Assembly: GCA_028564705.1 (NCBI GenBank)
Contig: JAPXFQ010001700.1
Coordinates: 682,001-746,000, forward strand
Length of the DNA: 64,000 bases
Source of the DNA: Apricaphanius iberus
Lineage: Eukaryota; Chordata; Actinopteri; Cyprinodontiformes; Aphaniidae
Direction of reading: 5' to 3'
Below, piece by piece: positions 1 to 13,079 of this stretch; position 1 is the first letter of the stretch; each line of letters opens with the position of its first letter. The translations under genes and the position numbers were made by a program. Under the pieces are notes generated by a model that saw nothing but the letters and a program-made list of their open reading frames with translations, searched no databases and was not told the DNA's origin.

Positions 1-138
1 TTTTACAAAGAAACACAATCAACATTATAACTAATGATATTTTTAATTTGGTTACAATGTAATACTTTTATTTTGTTACATGTAACAGTGATATAATGTT
101 ACATTGTAGCACTTTTTTGTCACATATGTGTTAAAAAA

Positions 139-140
<2 letters not shown>

Positions 141-204
<64 letters not shown>
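141..204. repeat. (AT)n microsatellite
   Basis: About 64 bp of uninterrupted AT dinucleotide in the intron after ctsl copy B exon 6. Confidence 0.98.
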
Positions 205-207
<3 letters not shown>

Positions 208-291
208 AGAGATAAGTTTTAGCTGGTCAATTTTGACCTATATAGCAAACACTTGGGACACCACTGGGTGAAAGGTTTAGAACACTCTTAC

Positions 292-460
292 CTGACTGGT
301 AAAACTGGAAGGATTCCTGACTGGCATCTATAGCAACAGAAATTGGCCCCATTGTGGCTACGGCCTCCATCAGGTCTTCCTCGCTGCCACTGGGAATGGT
401 AGCGTACCCGTCAACAATGATAGCATTGTTGGACTCATTATAGAAGCATTGGTCGTTATC
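292..460 (-). CDS. ctsl: ctsl copy B coding exon 6
   Basis: 169 bp, from DNDQC to FYQS plus one base of a Gly codon. The acceptor cag is at 461-463 and the donor gtaagag starts at 291. This is the light/heavy-chain region upstream of the catalytic His. Where copy A has Asn-Asp-Thr, B has Ile-Val-Asp; B instead has an Asn-Glu-Ser sequon seven residues earlier. Confidence 0.9.
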
Positions 461-3400
461 CTGAAGGTCAAAGAGAAGAAGTCAGGCTTGGCGTTATACG
501 ACCTTAAAAAAGAGGGGATGTAGGACTTCCTTAGTATCTTTTACTGTGTTGACATACTTTTGCCAGGTACGGGTACGATGCTTCAGAGTCCAGACCACCA
601 TTTTCATGAACATACTCAAATGCCATTTTTGCCCAACCACCATTACAGCCCTTGTTGCCCTGAGGTCCAGAACAATCCATCAGGTTCTGCTCGCTCAGTG
701 AAACCAGTCTGCGAGTCGCCCTGAACAGCTGACCCTCTAGACAGCCAGTAGCGCTGAAGGACCAGCAGGAGGCACACCGACCCTGAATACAACATGGAAG
801 AAGATTGTGTCAGGACCAACTAAGGCAGTGTTTAACCAGGTATTTACACACACTGTACCGATTAGATTGGATCTAATGCTTTGGATATGCTTCAAACAAT
901 AGTTTGCTGCAATTTTGCCCCATTCCTTTTGACAGAACTCCTTCAACTGAGTCATGTTTGTAGGTTGTCTTGGTCACTTTTTGCTCTGCTCACAAAATTG
1001 TGTATTCAAATCCGGGGGCTTTGTGATTGCCACACCAAAACATTGATAGAATTTTCCTTGAGGCACTTACCAATTTCACCGTATGCTTACATTCACCATC
1101 CATTTGGAGAACTGATTTGTCTCTAAGCTTTAACTTTCTGGCTGATGTCTTGAGATGTCGCTTCGTGGTTTTAAATATATTATTCTACATATATTTTGTG
1201 AAGTGCATCAGTCCCTCCTGTCGCCAAAGACCCCCACAACATTTGCATCCACAGTTGTGTTGGTGTTCTCATACTTCTCCCCTTTTTCCTTCAAAAATAA
1301 AAATGGTTATTGTGGACTAGCACCTAAATTTTGTTTCATCAGACCACTTGACCCATCTACAGAAAATAAATTATTTGTCCTCATGTGCCTTTTGCAAACT
1401 GTATTTTGTCTGCTTTACTGTTCCCTTTGGGGTCTTGATTTATTTTACTGTGGACAATGACACTATCATTGGACACACGGATACTTCGGATTGCTATGTT
1501 GGAAATGACTGAGAATCTACAACTTGACCTAGCAAACAGTTAGCTGGTTGGTTTCAAATGGTAATACATGTTAAGGAAGTGAAGGGAGAATATGTCTTTA
1601 GACAAGGCAGATTAATTTTCTGTCAAACAGATAATAGATAGCTGAAAAGTTGCCAAAATAAAAGGTTTGCTTCAGTCTCTACGTAAGCAAAGCAAAAAGG
1701 AAACAAATCTTGTTACCTGGTCCTTAACGGGTGTAACATAGCCTTCTGTTCTCCAGTCCACAGAAGCAGGAACATTCAAGAAACTGGGCTTCTTGAAAAT
1801 GGTTCCATTAATCTTCGGATCTGTTTTCGGTTTGTAGCCATTCATGATCTGCCTGAACTCCTCCTTAGTCTGTTAAAACAGATTTTGGTGAGTAGAACAG
1901 ACTACAACAAACAAAGAACACAAAGAAATTAAACGTATTGTGGAGGATCTTGTTCTTCATCTAATCTAATGGTCCTCCTAATTGTCAATCATCCATAGAG
2001 TCTACATGTGCTTGCACACTTTCACATGTTTATCTGTTACGCTATGCCATTATCCATTTGTTGTGCCTCACAGTTCTCACCGTATTGTTTTAAAATGGCT
2101 GTGAGTCGCTAGATAAGAGTTTTTGAGGTGTTTGAGAGGAAGAGAAAGGTCTCAGAGGAGAGAAACAAGACCAGAGTATTCTTAGGAGATTATTTTCAAT
2201 GATGGCGTGTGCTGAAAGCACAGGTCAGGCTCCCCACTGATTCCTCGTTGCAAAGTTTTTACCCAGCAAGTAGGCTAAAGTTTGGGGTTACTTTGTCAGG
2301 AGTTACTTTGTCAACTGTTGGTGCAATAATCAGAACACTTAAGAAGTTCAAGAAGACGGTCAATCTCCCTCAGTCTGAAGCGCCATGCAAGATCTCTCCT
2401 CATGGGGCACCAATGATCATGAGGACAGTGAGGAATGAGCCCAGAACTACACGGCAGGCTCTGGTCAATAACCTGAATAGCCAAAGTCTCAAAGAAAACC
2501 ATCAGTAACACTCTCCGTTGTCATAGATTAAAATCCTGCCGTGCACGCAAGGTCCCCCTGCTCAAGCCAGCGCATGTCAAGGCCCGTCTGAAGTTTGCCA
2601 TTGACCATCTGGATGATCCAGAGGAGGAATGGAAGAAGGTCATGAGGTCTGATAAGACAAAAGTGGAGCTTTTTAGTCTACAGTCCACTCGCCGTGTTTG
2701 GAGAAAGACGGATGAGTACAACCCTAAGAACACCATCCCAACTGTGAAGCATGGAGATGGAAACATCATTATTTGGGGATGATTTTCTGCAAAGGGAATA
2801 AGACGACTGCTCCGTATTGAGGGGAGGATGGATGAGGCCATGTATCATGAGATGTTGGACAGCAATCTCCTTCCCTCAGTAAGAGCATTGAAGATGGGTC
2901 AAGGTTGGGTCTTCCAGCATGACGAACCGAAGCACACAGCCAGGGCAACTAAGGAGTGGCTCTTTAGGAAACGTCTCAAGGCCAGGGAGTGGCAAATACT
3001 TATGTTATGCAATAAAATGGAAAAAAGAAATATTTAAGAATCATCCACTGTGATTTTCTGCATGTTTGTTTTAGATTCTGTCTCTCACAGTTGAATAGTA
3101 CCTTTGATACAAATTACAGACCTCTACATGCTTTGTAAGTGGCAAAACCTCTAAAATCAGTAATGTATCAAATAATCATCTTTTTAAGTGAGGAACCTAC
3201 ACAATTGGTGACTGTCCAATACTTTCTTGCCCCACTGAAAAACTTCAATTAATATTTCTTATGCATTTAATGAAATAAGCTCACATAATATTTTTTCTAA
3301 GTTGTAGCTCTTTTTACCTCCTCAGGTTATAGTGTAGTATGGGATACGAGTTTGTTGTCTTACCATGTCTGCGAAGTGGTTCATCCCCTGCCGGTAGGTG

Positions 3401-3960
3401 TGTTTCCCCATGGAGTGCTCCAGGTTGTGCAGCTCGATCTTCTTCAGGTTCTTCTCCCACACCATTCGTCTCCAGCCCTCCTCTTTCTGCATAAAAACAC
3501 ACATACATTACCAGCAGCGTTTTCTGATCAACAATGGATTGGCATACAATAGACTTGCAATGCATACAATGAACATTGGTATTTTTGTCAAAACTTTTTT
3601 TTATGAAAATGGCCTATTAAACATCATTTCTACAGCAGCGTGTTGTATTTTATTGCTTTTTTGTCTAAATGGCTTCCCTGTTTCTGTATTATATATTTTA
3701 TCTTATCTTTTCATACCGTTCTATTCAACCTGCTCCTGTGGTATCTTGGGACATTGTGTCAAGGATGCCAGGATGTGATCAATTTGATGCAAACTGCACA
3801 CTTTACAATGCATCAGTGAAAATCCAGCTCTTTTTACCTCATGGTACGTTTTGTTGTACTGGTTCATCCACAGCTCCCAGTGCTGATCCAGCTGTGGGTC
3901 TCGATTCGGGGCTGACAGGACTGCACTCATGTAGAACGTCATAATAACTAAATGCAGCAT
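292..3960 (-). CDS. ctsl: Cathepsin L paralog, copy B (partial, 3' end off window)
   Basis: Papain-family (C1A) lysosomal cysteine endopeptidase, made as a preproenzyme. CDS joins 3838-3960, 3364-3486, 1717-1869, 558-782 and 292-460. Exon lengths (123, 123, 153, 225, 169) and phases equal those of copy A, all junctions are GT-AG, and there is no stop or frameshift. The order is signal peptide ([17 protein letters not shown]), ERFNIN-type propeptide helix, GMNHFAD (GNFD-like) motif, mature start near VPASVDWR, oxyanion Gln in VKDQ, and the catalytic Cys codon at 765-767. The exons with the catalytic His and Asn are left of base 1. By hand count B matches A at 54-68 percent of residues in exons 2, 4, 5 and 6 but 88 percent in exon 3. 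Oddities: GRCASCW where A has GQCGSCW, CNGGW where A has CNGGL, and the usual Asn-Asp-Thr glycosylation site lost. It may be a working diverged paralog; expression cannot be judged here. Confidence 0.9.
558..782 (-). CDS. ctsl: ctsl copy B coding exon 5 (active-site Cys)
   Basis: 225 bp, 75 codons, phase 0 at both ends. It begins [10 protein letters not shown]; the nucleophile Cys codon is 765-767 and the Arg that replaces copy A's Gln is CGG at 777-779. The GCNGG loop is kept, followed by Trp instead of Leu. Donor is gtatgt after LAK. Confidence 0.92.
830..1480 (-). mobile_element. Decayed Tc1/mariner transposase fragment
   Basis: Read on minus, segments such as tcatcagaccactt (plus 1337-1350) and gatgtcttgagatg (1144-1157) match the pattern of abundant teleost Tc1-like transposases. 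Many stops and indels. Lies in intron 4 of ctsl copy B. Confidence 0.65.
1717..1869 (-). CDS. ctsl: ctsl copy B coding exon 4 (propeptide end, mature start)
   Basis: 153 bp, 51 codons, [13 protein letters not shown] to YVTPVKDQ. It spans the propeptide-mature junction ([11 protein letters not shown]). The last codon is Gln19 in papain numbering, the oxyanion-hole residue, which is kept. It carries an Asn-Gly-Thr sequon in the propeptide that copy A lacks. Confidence 0.92.
2090..3237 (+). mobile_element. Tc1-like transposon fossil
   Basis: Translated pieces ([47 protein letters not shown]) are Tc1 transposase. The first catalytic Asp region reads SDK where SDE is usual, a stop interrupts WGxFSA at 2780-2782, and the C-terminal part with the last acidic residue is missing. 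The 3' end is a recognisable terminal inverted repeat ending cccactg at 3237; the 5' end is not clear. Lies in intron 3 of ctsl copy B. Confidence 0.85.
3364..3486 (-). CDS. ctsl: ctsl copy B coding exon 3 (propeptide ERFNIN region)
   Basis: 123 bp, 41 codons, [21 protein letters not shown] to GMNHFADM. Positions 3394-3464 are base-for-base identical to 11207-11277 of copy A, including synonymous sites. Confidence 0.93.
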
Positions 3961-3975
3961 TGTTGGAGCTTCCAG
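3838..3975 (-). CDS. ctsl: ctsl copy B exon 2 with start codon at 3960
   Basis: The acceptor cag precedes 3975 and there are 15 noncoding bases before ATG (3958-3960). The ATG was chosen because [18 protein letters not shown] lines up with MLPLAVLTLCLGAALSAP of copy A. An in-frame upstream ATG at 3987 lies in the intron. Coding length is 41 codons, ending TYHE. An Asn-Lys-Thr sequon is present in the propeptide. Confidence 0.88.
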
Positions 3976-4114
3976 CTGGGGAAACAAAAGTGTTAAAACA
4001 TGCCAGAATAGGTAAATCGATAAATAATGACTTCAGGGTCACTTTAATAAATGCATAATCAAGCTAAAAAAAATATTTATTTTATTAATGGGGAAAAAAA
4101 GCTGTCTAAACCAA

Positions 4115-5060
4115 CCAGGCCCTATATGTGAAATGTAATTGCCCCCCTAATGTTACATAACTAATAAAGTGTAATGAACTACATATTTTGGTAGTTCAAA
4201 ATCATTCAACCAATCAATACACAGAACCTGGGATGAAATATCTTAAACAGTGAAAACATGGAACAATGGTGAACCTTTGCAGGTTTGGACAGCCATTGAG
4301 AAATTATTCCAAGAGTGCTTAGATTATTCATCCAGGAGGTCCCCAGATCAACCCTTTGCTTAGCTAAGGTCAAAGTTTTACGGTTTAACAGTAAGTAAGA
4401 CATTGAGTAAGAATACCTTTTATGTTAAAAGCTCTGAGTCAAAAAGTGCTGACTAAAAGGGTGCACAAACATGCATCTTAAGAAACAAACACAGGATTTT
4501 ACATTAGAGCAGTAGTTAACATGCTGATGGTGATGGTGTGGCGGTCTATGACCACTTTGCTGTTTCAGAACCTGAAAGATTTGCTTCAACTGATGAAACC
4601 ACGCATGCTGCTATTTAACAGAAAATCCTGAATGAGAATGTGTGGCAATCTATTTGTGACTTTAAGTTAAAGAACATTAACATTATGCATCTAAAACAAT
4701 TATCTAAAACTAATCACCAAGTCAGTCTCTTAAGGGTTTTGAGTGGCCTAGTCAAAATATGAACTTAAATCCAATTGAGATCCAGTGATGTAAACTCAGG
4801 ACAACTTTTCACAATCATAAGCCCTCAAGTGAAGCTTAATTAAGATCATTTTGCAAAGAAGTGTGGGGCAAGACGTATCCACATCCGTGATGTTAGAGAT
4901 GCATTGTACTTGTTTGAAAACACTTGATGGCAGTAGTGAGACAACATTTCACTTTTTCATGCAGAGCAAGGTTGATGAAAACCTTAAAGAAGATCTTGGC
5001 TTGAAAACTGCATTGTACTCAGGTTATCTCTGTCTGATGTCATTTGTTTGATTACATGAA
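4115..5060 (+). mobile_element. Second Tc1-like transposon fossil
   Basis: The left end (ccctatatgtgaaatgtaat, tgccccccta) resembles the terminal repeat of common fish Tc1-like elements. The internal block gtgtggcggtctatgacc and tggcctagtcaaaatatgaa with ccaattgag resemble transposase codons (SPDLNPIE region). Heavily mutated. Lies in intron 1 of ctsl copy B. Confidence 0.65.
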
Positions 5061-6020
5061 ACTTTTGAGGGAGAAAAAAGAAAGCAACCTGATTATGACA
5101 GTTTACACTAAATCTGCTTTTTAACCGAACAATTTAACTGAGATTTAATAGTATGTGTTAATCTGAACACTTCTCTCTTTTTTTAGTAAGTAGAAAACTT
5201 GGACAGGTTCCATTTGGGGATTTTTTTCCCAGGCAGAGAGCCAGGACACCATCAATCTTTACGTACTTAATGCAGAAGGTTATTATATCTTCAAGTGCAG
5301 ACATGCAACTATATTCTTCTTTCACTTTTAGATCATGGCAAATAATGTAATGTTAACATAGGTTGAAATATAATGAATATTACAATTTGAGTGTACATTT
5401 TAAAAGAATTCTGCTGCATTAGGAAAACTAAATCTATTTCACAGGCTTTAGCTTTGTGATTAGTTAAAAAATTAGGACTTCCATTCCTTCTCACAGTTAT
5501 ACTAAAAAGAAAAAAATCAAATAAAATCAAAGGTTAAAACCAAGTAATTATCGGGTCCTAAAATTATTTACATTTAACCTGAACATGACCCAATAAATAA
5601 AGATAAAACAAAAATGGGAACATTGGCTAAAAAATTAACTTTGTTAAAATAAGCCAATAACCTAAAACATTTTAAACAAAACAAATTCCACAGTAACTGC
5701 AATGACCTAGTTAATTCAACCTGGGCATTTACAAAATCACAAGCAAAAAGTCTTGTATTTGGTAGTTTCTGTGTTATTAAACATATTAGTGTTTTGTGAG
5801 CATAGAAAAAAACATTAAAAGCTGGAAAACTTGAGTCAATTAGTCACTGTTCTAGTCAAACAAAAAACCTGCAGGAACAGAAAACATCTCCATCCTTAGA
5901 TCGAAAATATCTCCACAGTAATAGGGTTCAACTCAACATAATAAAAAGAAAGAAAAGAGAAAGAAAAATAATCATGTAGGTTATACGGCTGAAAATGTAA
6001 GTATAACTGTTGAAACTTAC

Positions 6021-6068
6021 TGTTAATTTTTTCTTGTTGATAGAGGAGAAGCAAGGACCGATTCCTTT
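6021..6068 (-). other. ctsl: Predicted noncoding exon 1 of ctsl copy B
   Basis: A strong donor, gtaagt, lies at 6015-6020 (read on minus) about 70 bp downstream of a TATA-like box, as in copy A. The flanking sequence (gaggagcacaaacg-ttttaaaga) aligns loosely with the copy A promoter (gaggaacac-tttataaagg). The 5' end is a guess from TATA spacing. No transcript evidence is available here. Confidence 0.45.
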
Positions 6069-6090
6069 CTGCCCAGAGGAGCACAAACGT

Positions 6091-6230
6091 TTTAAAGACC
6101 AGATTCGGCACCATATAGAAGTTTTGAGCTTTCTGATTGGTCCGTTTATCTTGCTTGTCAAGGTGTTTCCAGGTGATGTGACCCATTCCTCTGAAGAGGG
6201 GCTGAAAGAAGATACAAGTGTGCATATTGG
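6091..6230 (-). promoter_or_regulatory. Predicted promoter of ctsl copy B
   Basis: Read on minus: a weak TATA-like TTTAAA at 6091-6096 and CCAAT boxes at 6136-6140 and 6226-6230. Spacings (about 40 and 90 bp) nearly equal those of copy A (45 and 86 bp), which is the main support. The CACGTG next to the distal CCAAT box in copy A is absent here (caggttaagg follows instead). Confidence 0.45.
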
Positions 6231-6794
6231 CAGGTTAAGGTGGGACAGAGAAAATCACCTGACCCTTCAGTAGGAAATATCCAATGGTAAGCACATAGGA
6301 CATTTTTTGCAGATCCTAATAATAAATAAATAAATTATACAAAATAGAATAAAATTAAATTGGAAAATTTCAGAAAAAATAAATCTGTTAGCTGGAATTT
6401 ATCTAATAACTACCAAAATTACAACAATAAATGTATAATAAGCTTCAGCACATCATGTGTCTATTTTATTTGTCAACTCTCCACTGCATAAGTAAGATGG
6501 CTCACACTGTTCTTGTTAAAGCAAATGATAAAAATAAAAAAATGGACTTCAAATAGTGAAACAATTAACTAAATAAAAAAGGAAAGATTTACCCAAACTA
6601 ATTCAAATTTTATTAAGTCAACAGCAAAGTTGATTAAGAGCTCAAACAAATTGTCTTTTTTAAATGATTACTAAAAAACTTTTTAAACTATTTTTGTTTC
6701 TGCGTCACTCTGCTGTTGCTGCCAGGTGAAAATGTAGATGTAAAGGAAGTTATAAGGTAAAATTGGCCTGCATTTGTACAGTTTTCATTTACAC

Positions 6795-7037
6795 TCTATA
6801 GTCCAGTAGTTGTAGTCGCCTGGTTCTGCCGGAGGTTTCTTTCTGTTAAAAGGGAGTTTTTCCTTTCCACTGTCGCTTCATGCTTGCTCAGTGTGAGGGA
6901 TTGCTAAGAATTACACGACGCAATCTTGTGTGGTTCTCTAATTTCTACATTAAACATTGTATTGTAATAACTCTTCTTGTAAAGTGCCTTGAGATGACAT
7001 CTGTTGTGAAACGGCGCTATATAAATAAACTGAATTG
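6795..7037 (+). repeat. LINE-like 3' tail repeat
   Basis: ggaggtttctttctgttaaa, aagggagtttttcctttcca and gtaaagtgccttgagatgac, ending in gcgctatataaataaa-ctgaattgaatt. This is a tail very common in percomorph genomes, here in the intergenic spacer between ctsl copies. Confidence 0.65.
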
Positions 7038-7739
7038 AATTAAAAAGACTGCAAAGTAAAAGTACTGGTCTAAATACACTACAGTAAAAAGTTCCTTTAA
7101 GTAAAAGTAATATTCAATATAGATTCATTACAAAGTGGTGTTCAAGTGTTTATTTCTGTTACTGTATATAAGGGAGACGTAGTCATGCTGTGGCCCACAA
7201 ACAGGGTGTCCAAAGTGCGGGCCTGGGGCAACTTGCATCACTCCAGAACGGGGTACAACCAGTACTTGAGAAAGAACGACCCATGTATTGTTGTTGGTGA
7301 GCTTATACTAAAACATTCCTCTGGCCTGACAAAAGAAAGCAGTCCCCCCTAAAAAAACCCATAGGAAACTGTAATCCTGTTTTACGTTTTTGGCCTATAG
7401 TGATTTTGTGCAAATCTGGTGCTTTTCAATAAAATCTTGTCCGTTTAGTTTAATATTGATTGGATGAAAATAAAAACTCAAATAAAAAAAATTACTCGAC
7501 AGTCTTGACCCTTCCACTACAGGGAGAGACCGACTCCCTCCAGAAGGAGGGTCAACCACAAAGGAATCATTGTTAAAGAAGCTAGCCGTTTATAAAATGT
7601 AACACTGCATATTATTAGAAAGTTAAGTGGTAGGAAAAATGTAGAAAGAGCCTTCTCCCTTTTCAGTTTTAATTCAGGATTTAATTAGGTAATTAATGTC
7701 CAAGTGAAAGGAGGAAGAGATCATCACAGTCGGATGATT

Positions 7740-8105
7740 ATCTGGGGAACCATATCTGCTATGTTATTAAATCACTCAAGACAGATGTGGTCTACCAGGA
7801 AACCTTAGATCACTTCCTTCTGCTGAGAAGCTTTCTGGAGACACTAATTCATTTTCCAGCAGCCTACATTGGAATGACCCTGGTCTGGCGTTGTTTGGCC
7901 AGTAAACATGCCTGATCAGAACCCCTTAAAGAACCCATTGAGTACTCTCAAGAGGAAGCAGAGACAGCAGAACCAACAATGTGGATATTAAGGCCATCAC
8001 CGCTTCCTAAAAACCTTAGCAGAAACACCAGATGATCTCCACACCGTGATACAATAATTCATGCAAAAAGAACCCTCAATGACTTCTTAAATAATCAAAA
8101 TTACC
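7740..8105 (+). repeat. Decayed DNA-transposon-like repeat
   Basis: Contains accccttaaagaacccattg and agtactctcaagaggaag, typical of the coding part of an abundant teleost repeat. No intact ORF. The rest of 6.3-8.3 kb holds nothing else recognised. Confidence 0.45.
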
Positions 8106-8304
8106 CATTTTACTGGATGAATTAGATAATCTACTTTAATTTGAGAACCTGCAGCTAATTATCCATTCATTTAAATAATAAATCAGGAAAAACATTTTAA
8201 AAAATTCTTCTGTCCGCTGATTAAAACCAAAGTTTCCTTATAAAACCAAACAGCTCATATTAAATAATCTCAGTTTACTTTTAAAAGTAAAGCACGACTC
8301 TGAA

Positions 8305-8646
8305 CAGTTTTAGTGTTTCACATCTTTAATTGATCACAGTAAAAGTAGAAAAAAAAAAAACCCAATTCATTTACAATGACCAAGGCAAGTGTTAACGAAT
8401 CACTTCCAGAGTAGCGTACACATATTTACAGAGAATAAAACTACAATTTTAAAGATGGAAATAATAAAGTGGCGTGAAACCAGGCCATAACAAAACGGCT
8501 CCTTTTCCCTAAAAATCAACGAGTTTCCTCTTGAAACGCAGCACTCTCCTGCTGCAGCTTCCGTCCGACTGAAGCTTCGTTGCTCCTCTGCAGCCGAACT
8601 ATTCCGGTTTAAAATAAAAACACTATGATGTTACGATGAGACACCC
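8305..8646 (-). other. ctsl: 3' UTR of ctsl copy A
   Basis: The stop codon is at 8647-8649. On the minus strand the first plausible poly(A) signal is ATTAAA at 8327-8332, which would put cleavage near 8,305-8,315 and give a UTR of about 340 bp. The end is inferred from the signal only. Confidence 0.45.
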
Positions 8647-11523
<2,877 letters not shown>

Positions 11524-11535
11524 CGCTCTGGCTTC

Positions 11536-12858
11536 CTGCAGGCAGTAAACAAAACATCAGGGATCAGGTTACAGGACAGATGAAGGGAGCCTGAGGAGCT
11601 ACGCAAGTGAGACTTCCCTACAAGAGGAAAAAAAAATGTAACACATGCAACCCTTTTATTCTCAGGAACAGCTCTAGCTCTCCTCAAAGATGATTCATAG
11701 AAATCCTCCAACAGCAAATTCCTGGCAGCACAGTCACAACCACACTCAGTCATGCAGAAACTGGTATGCAAATTAAAACTTGACTAAAAGTCTATTTCAA
11801 GTTTAAAGAACCAGATCCGCTTCTGATTGAGTCCATGTTAAAAAATAACAATAATCTGAACCGCCCATGACGCAGAGGAACGATGTCCTTCAAACTTTAG
11901 ATACGTCTCGCTGTCAGGAAACCTGAATCCCATAATTGTGTCTGTAACAAGACTCTGGAGAACTTTAAAGCATTACACCTTGCTCTATGTCCTCAGAATT
12001 AGGCAATCATCAGATCATGGTTTGCCATCAGCTTACTTGTTTTTTTTTTAAACAAAACTGACAAATAAGCATGATAAAAGTGTAATATGCTAGGGCTAAA
12101 AAGAAGGAGAGAAAAAAAAAGTGAAACAGCTCTTTAGTGAAGCATTGCGTCGGAAGCTAACTTCAGCGTCATTCCCAACTGTAGGAAAATGGGCCAGGAT
12201 GGCCAGGCCAAAAACAGAAAAAACACACACTTCTAGGACCTCCAAACACTTATTTCACACACCGCCTGTATGGAAAAAGAAAAGCTAAACACCGGTAGTC
12301 ACTATTTATTTGGCATTTTTCCCGGCTTTTATGTAGCAGGAATTTGGCCATGTCCCAGCAACAAGCCGATCCTGCTTCTGTTTTGTTTTTCTTGCCTAGT
12401 CACGGGATCTGCTGCCTGAGGGCAGACAGCCAGGAAACACCAGGAGACTCCAAACCAGGAAACCGAAACAGAAAACCAAAACTGGAACCGGCAAACAGCA
12501 GTCCCATCCACTTGATTCCAGACCGGCATGTGTTAAAGGTTCTGATTAATAAAAACCAAGAAGAGTAAGAAACAATGGCGGATTTGGAAAGAAAGCGGTT
12601 AGGACGACGGAAAAAAAAAAGCCGACAAAAATGAAATGGCTAACACTGTTAGGTTACAGCATCATTTTAAAATTTGTTTAAGTCTAAAGAAGAAATATTC
12701 TGGTAAACATTTTAAATCAGACAATTTATCAATGCAAGCTGGCGCCCTGTTTAATATAAAACTAATATATTAGCAGTAAACATGAAACCCAGGTGTTAAC
12801 CGAAATGTTAAATTCGACATCTTCATCTTTTGGCGAGACATTAAATATCTAAACTTAC
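11536..12858 (-). other. ctsl copy A intron 1
   Basis: A/T-rich, with no ORF or repeat I can name. Bounded by the predicted noncoding exon 1 and the start-codon exon. Confidence 0.5.
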
Positions 12859-12895
12859 TTTAAAATCCTTTCTCAGAAAGATGAACCACAAAACA
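12859..12895 (-). other. ctsl: Predicted noncoding exon 1 of ctsl copy A
   Basis: A TATA box at 12920-12925 predicts a start near 12,893. A consensus donor gtaagt begins at 12858. The short exon would hold an upstream ATG with a seven-codon ORF ending TGA (MFCGSSF). The noncoding first exon with ATG in exon 2 is the usual cathepsin L plan. Confidence 0.55.
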
Positions 12896-12919
12896 TTCGC
12901 TCTGTTAGCCGAGGAACAC

Positions 12920-13070
12920 TTTATAAAGGCCAAACCGAGCGATTGCTAACTCCCCCAACAAGCTACCTGATTGGTCGAAATCCTGTTTTTGCTCAACGCT
13001 GATTAGTTAGTCCCTTGTTGTTCCAAACAAAGTCCCGCCTCCTTGGATGATACCATATTGGAAGCACGTG
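12920..13070 (-). promoter_or_regulatory. Promoter of ctsl copy A with TATA, CCAAT and CACGTG E-box
   Basis: On minus: TATAAA at 12920-12925, CCAAT at 12970-12974 and again at 13056-13060, a GC-rich box near 13032-13042 (ggaggcggga), and CACGTG at 13065-13070 in the context aatCACGTGctt. TCACGTG matches the core of the CLEAR element bound by TFEB/TFE3 in lysosomal genes. Binding is inference. Confidence 0.6.
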
Positions 13071-13079
13071 ATTCCCTCC

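Noticed and set aside
777..779. Arg in GRCASCW taken as loss of the oxyanion Gln
   Set aside because: In papain numbering the oxyanion Gln19 is the last residue of the preceding exon (VKDQ) and is kept; this Arg is position 21.
3961..3987. Upstream in-frame ATG extending copy B by nine codons
   Set aside because: It lies beyond the cag acceptor, in intron 1, and copy A has no such extension.
6010..6273. 87-codon plus-strand ORF
   Set aside because: Overlaps the inferred promoter of ctsl copy B on the other strand; no family resemblance.
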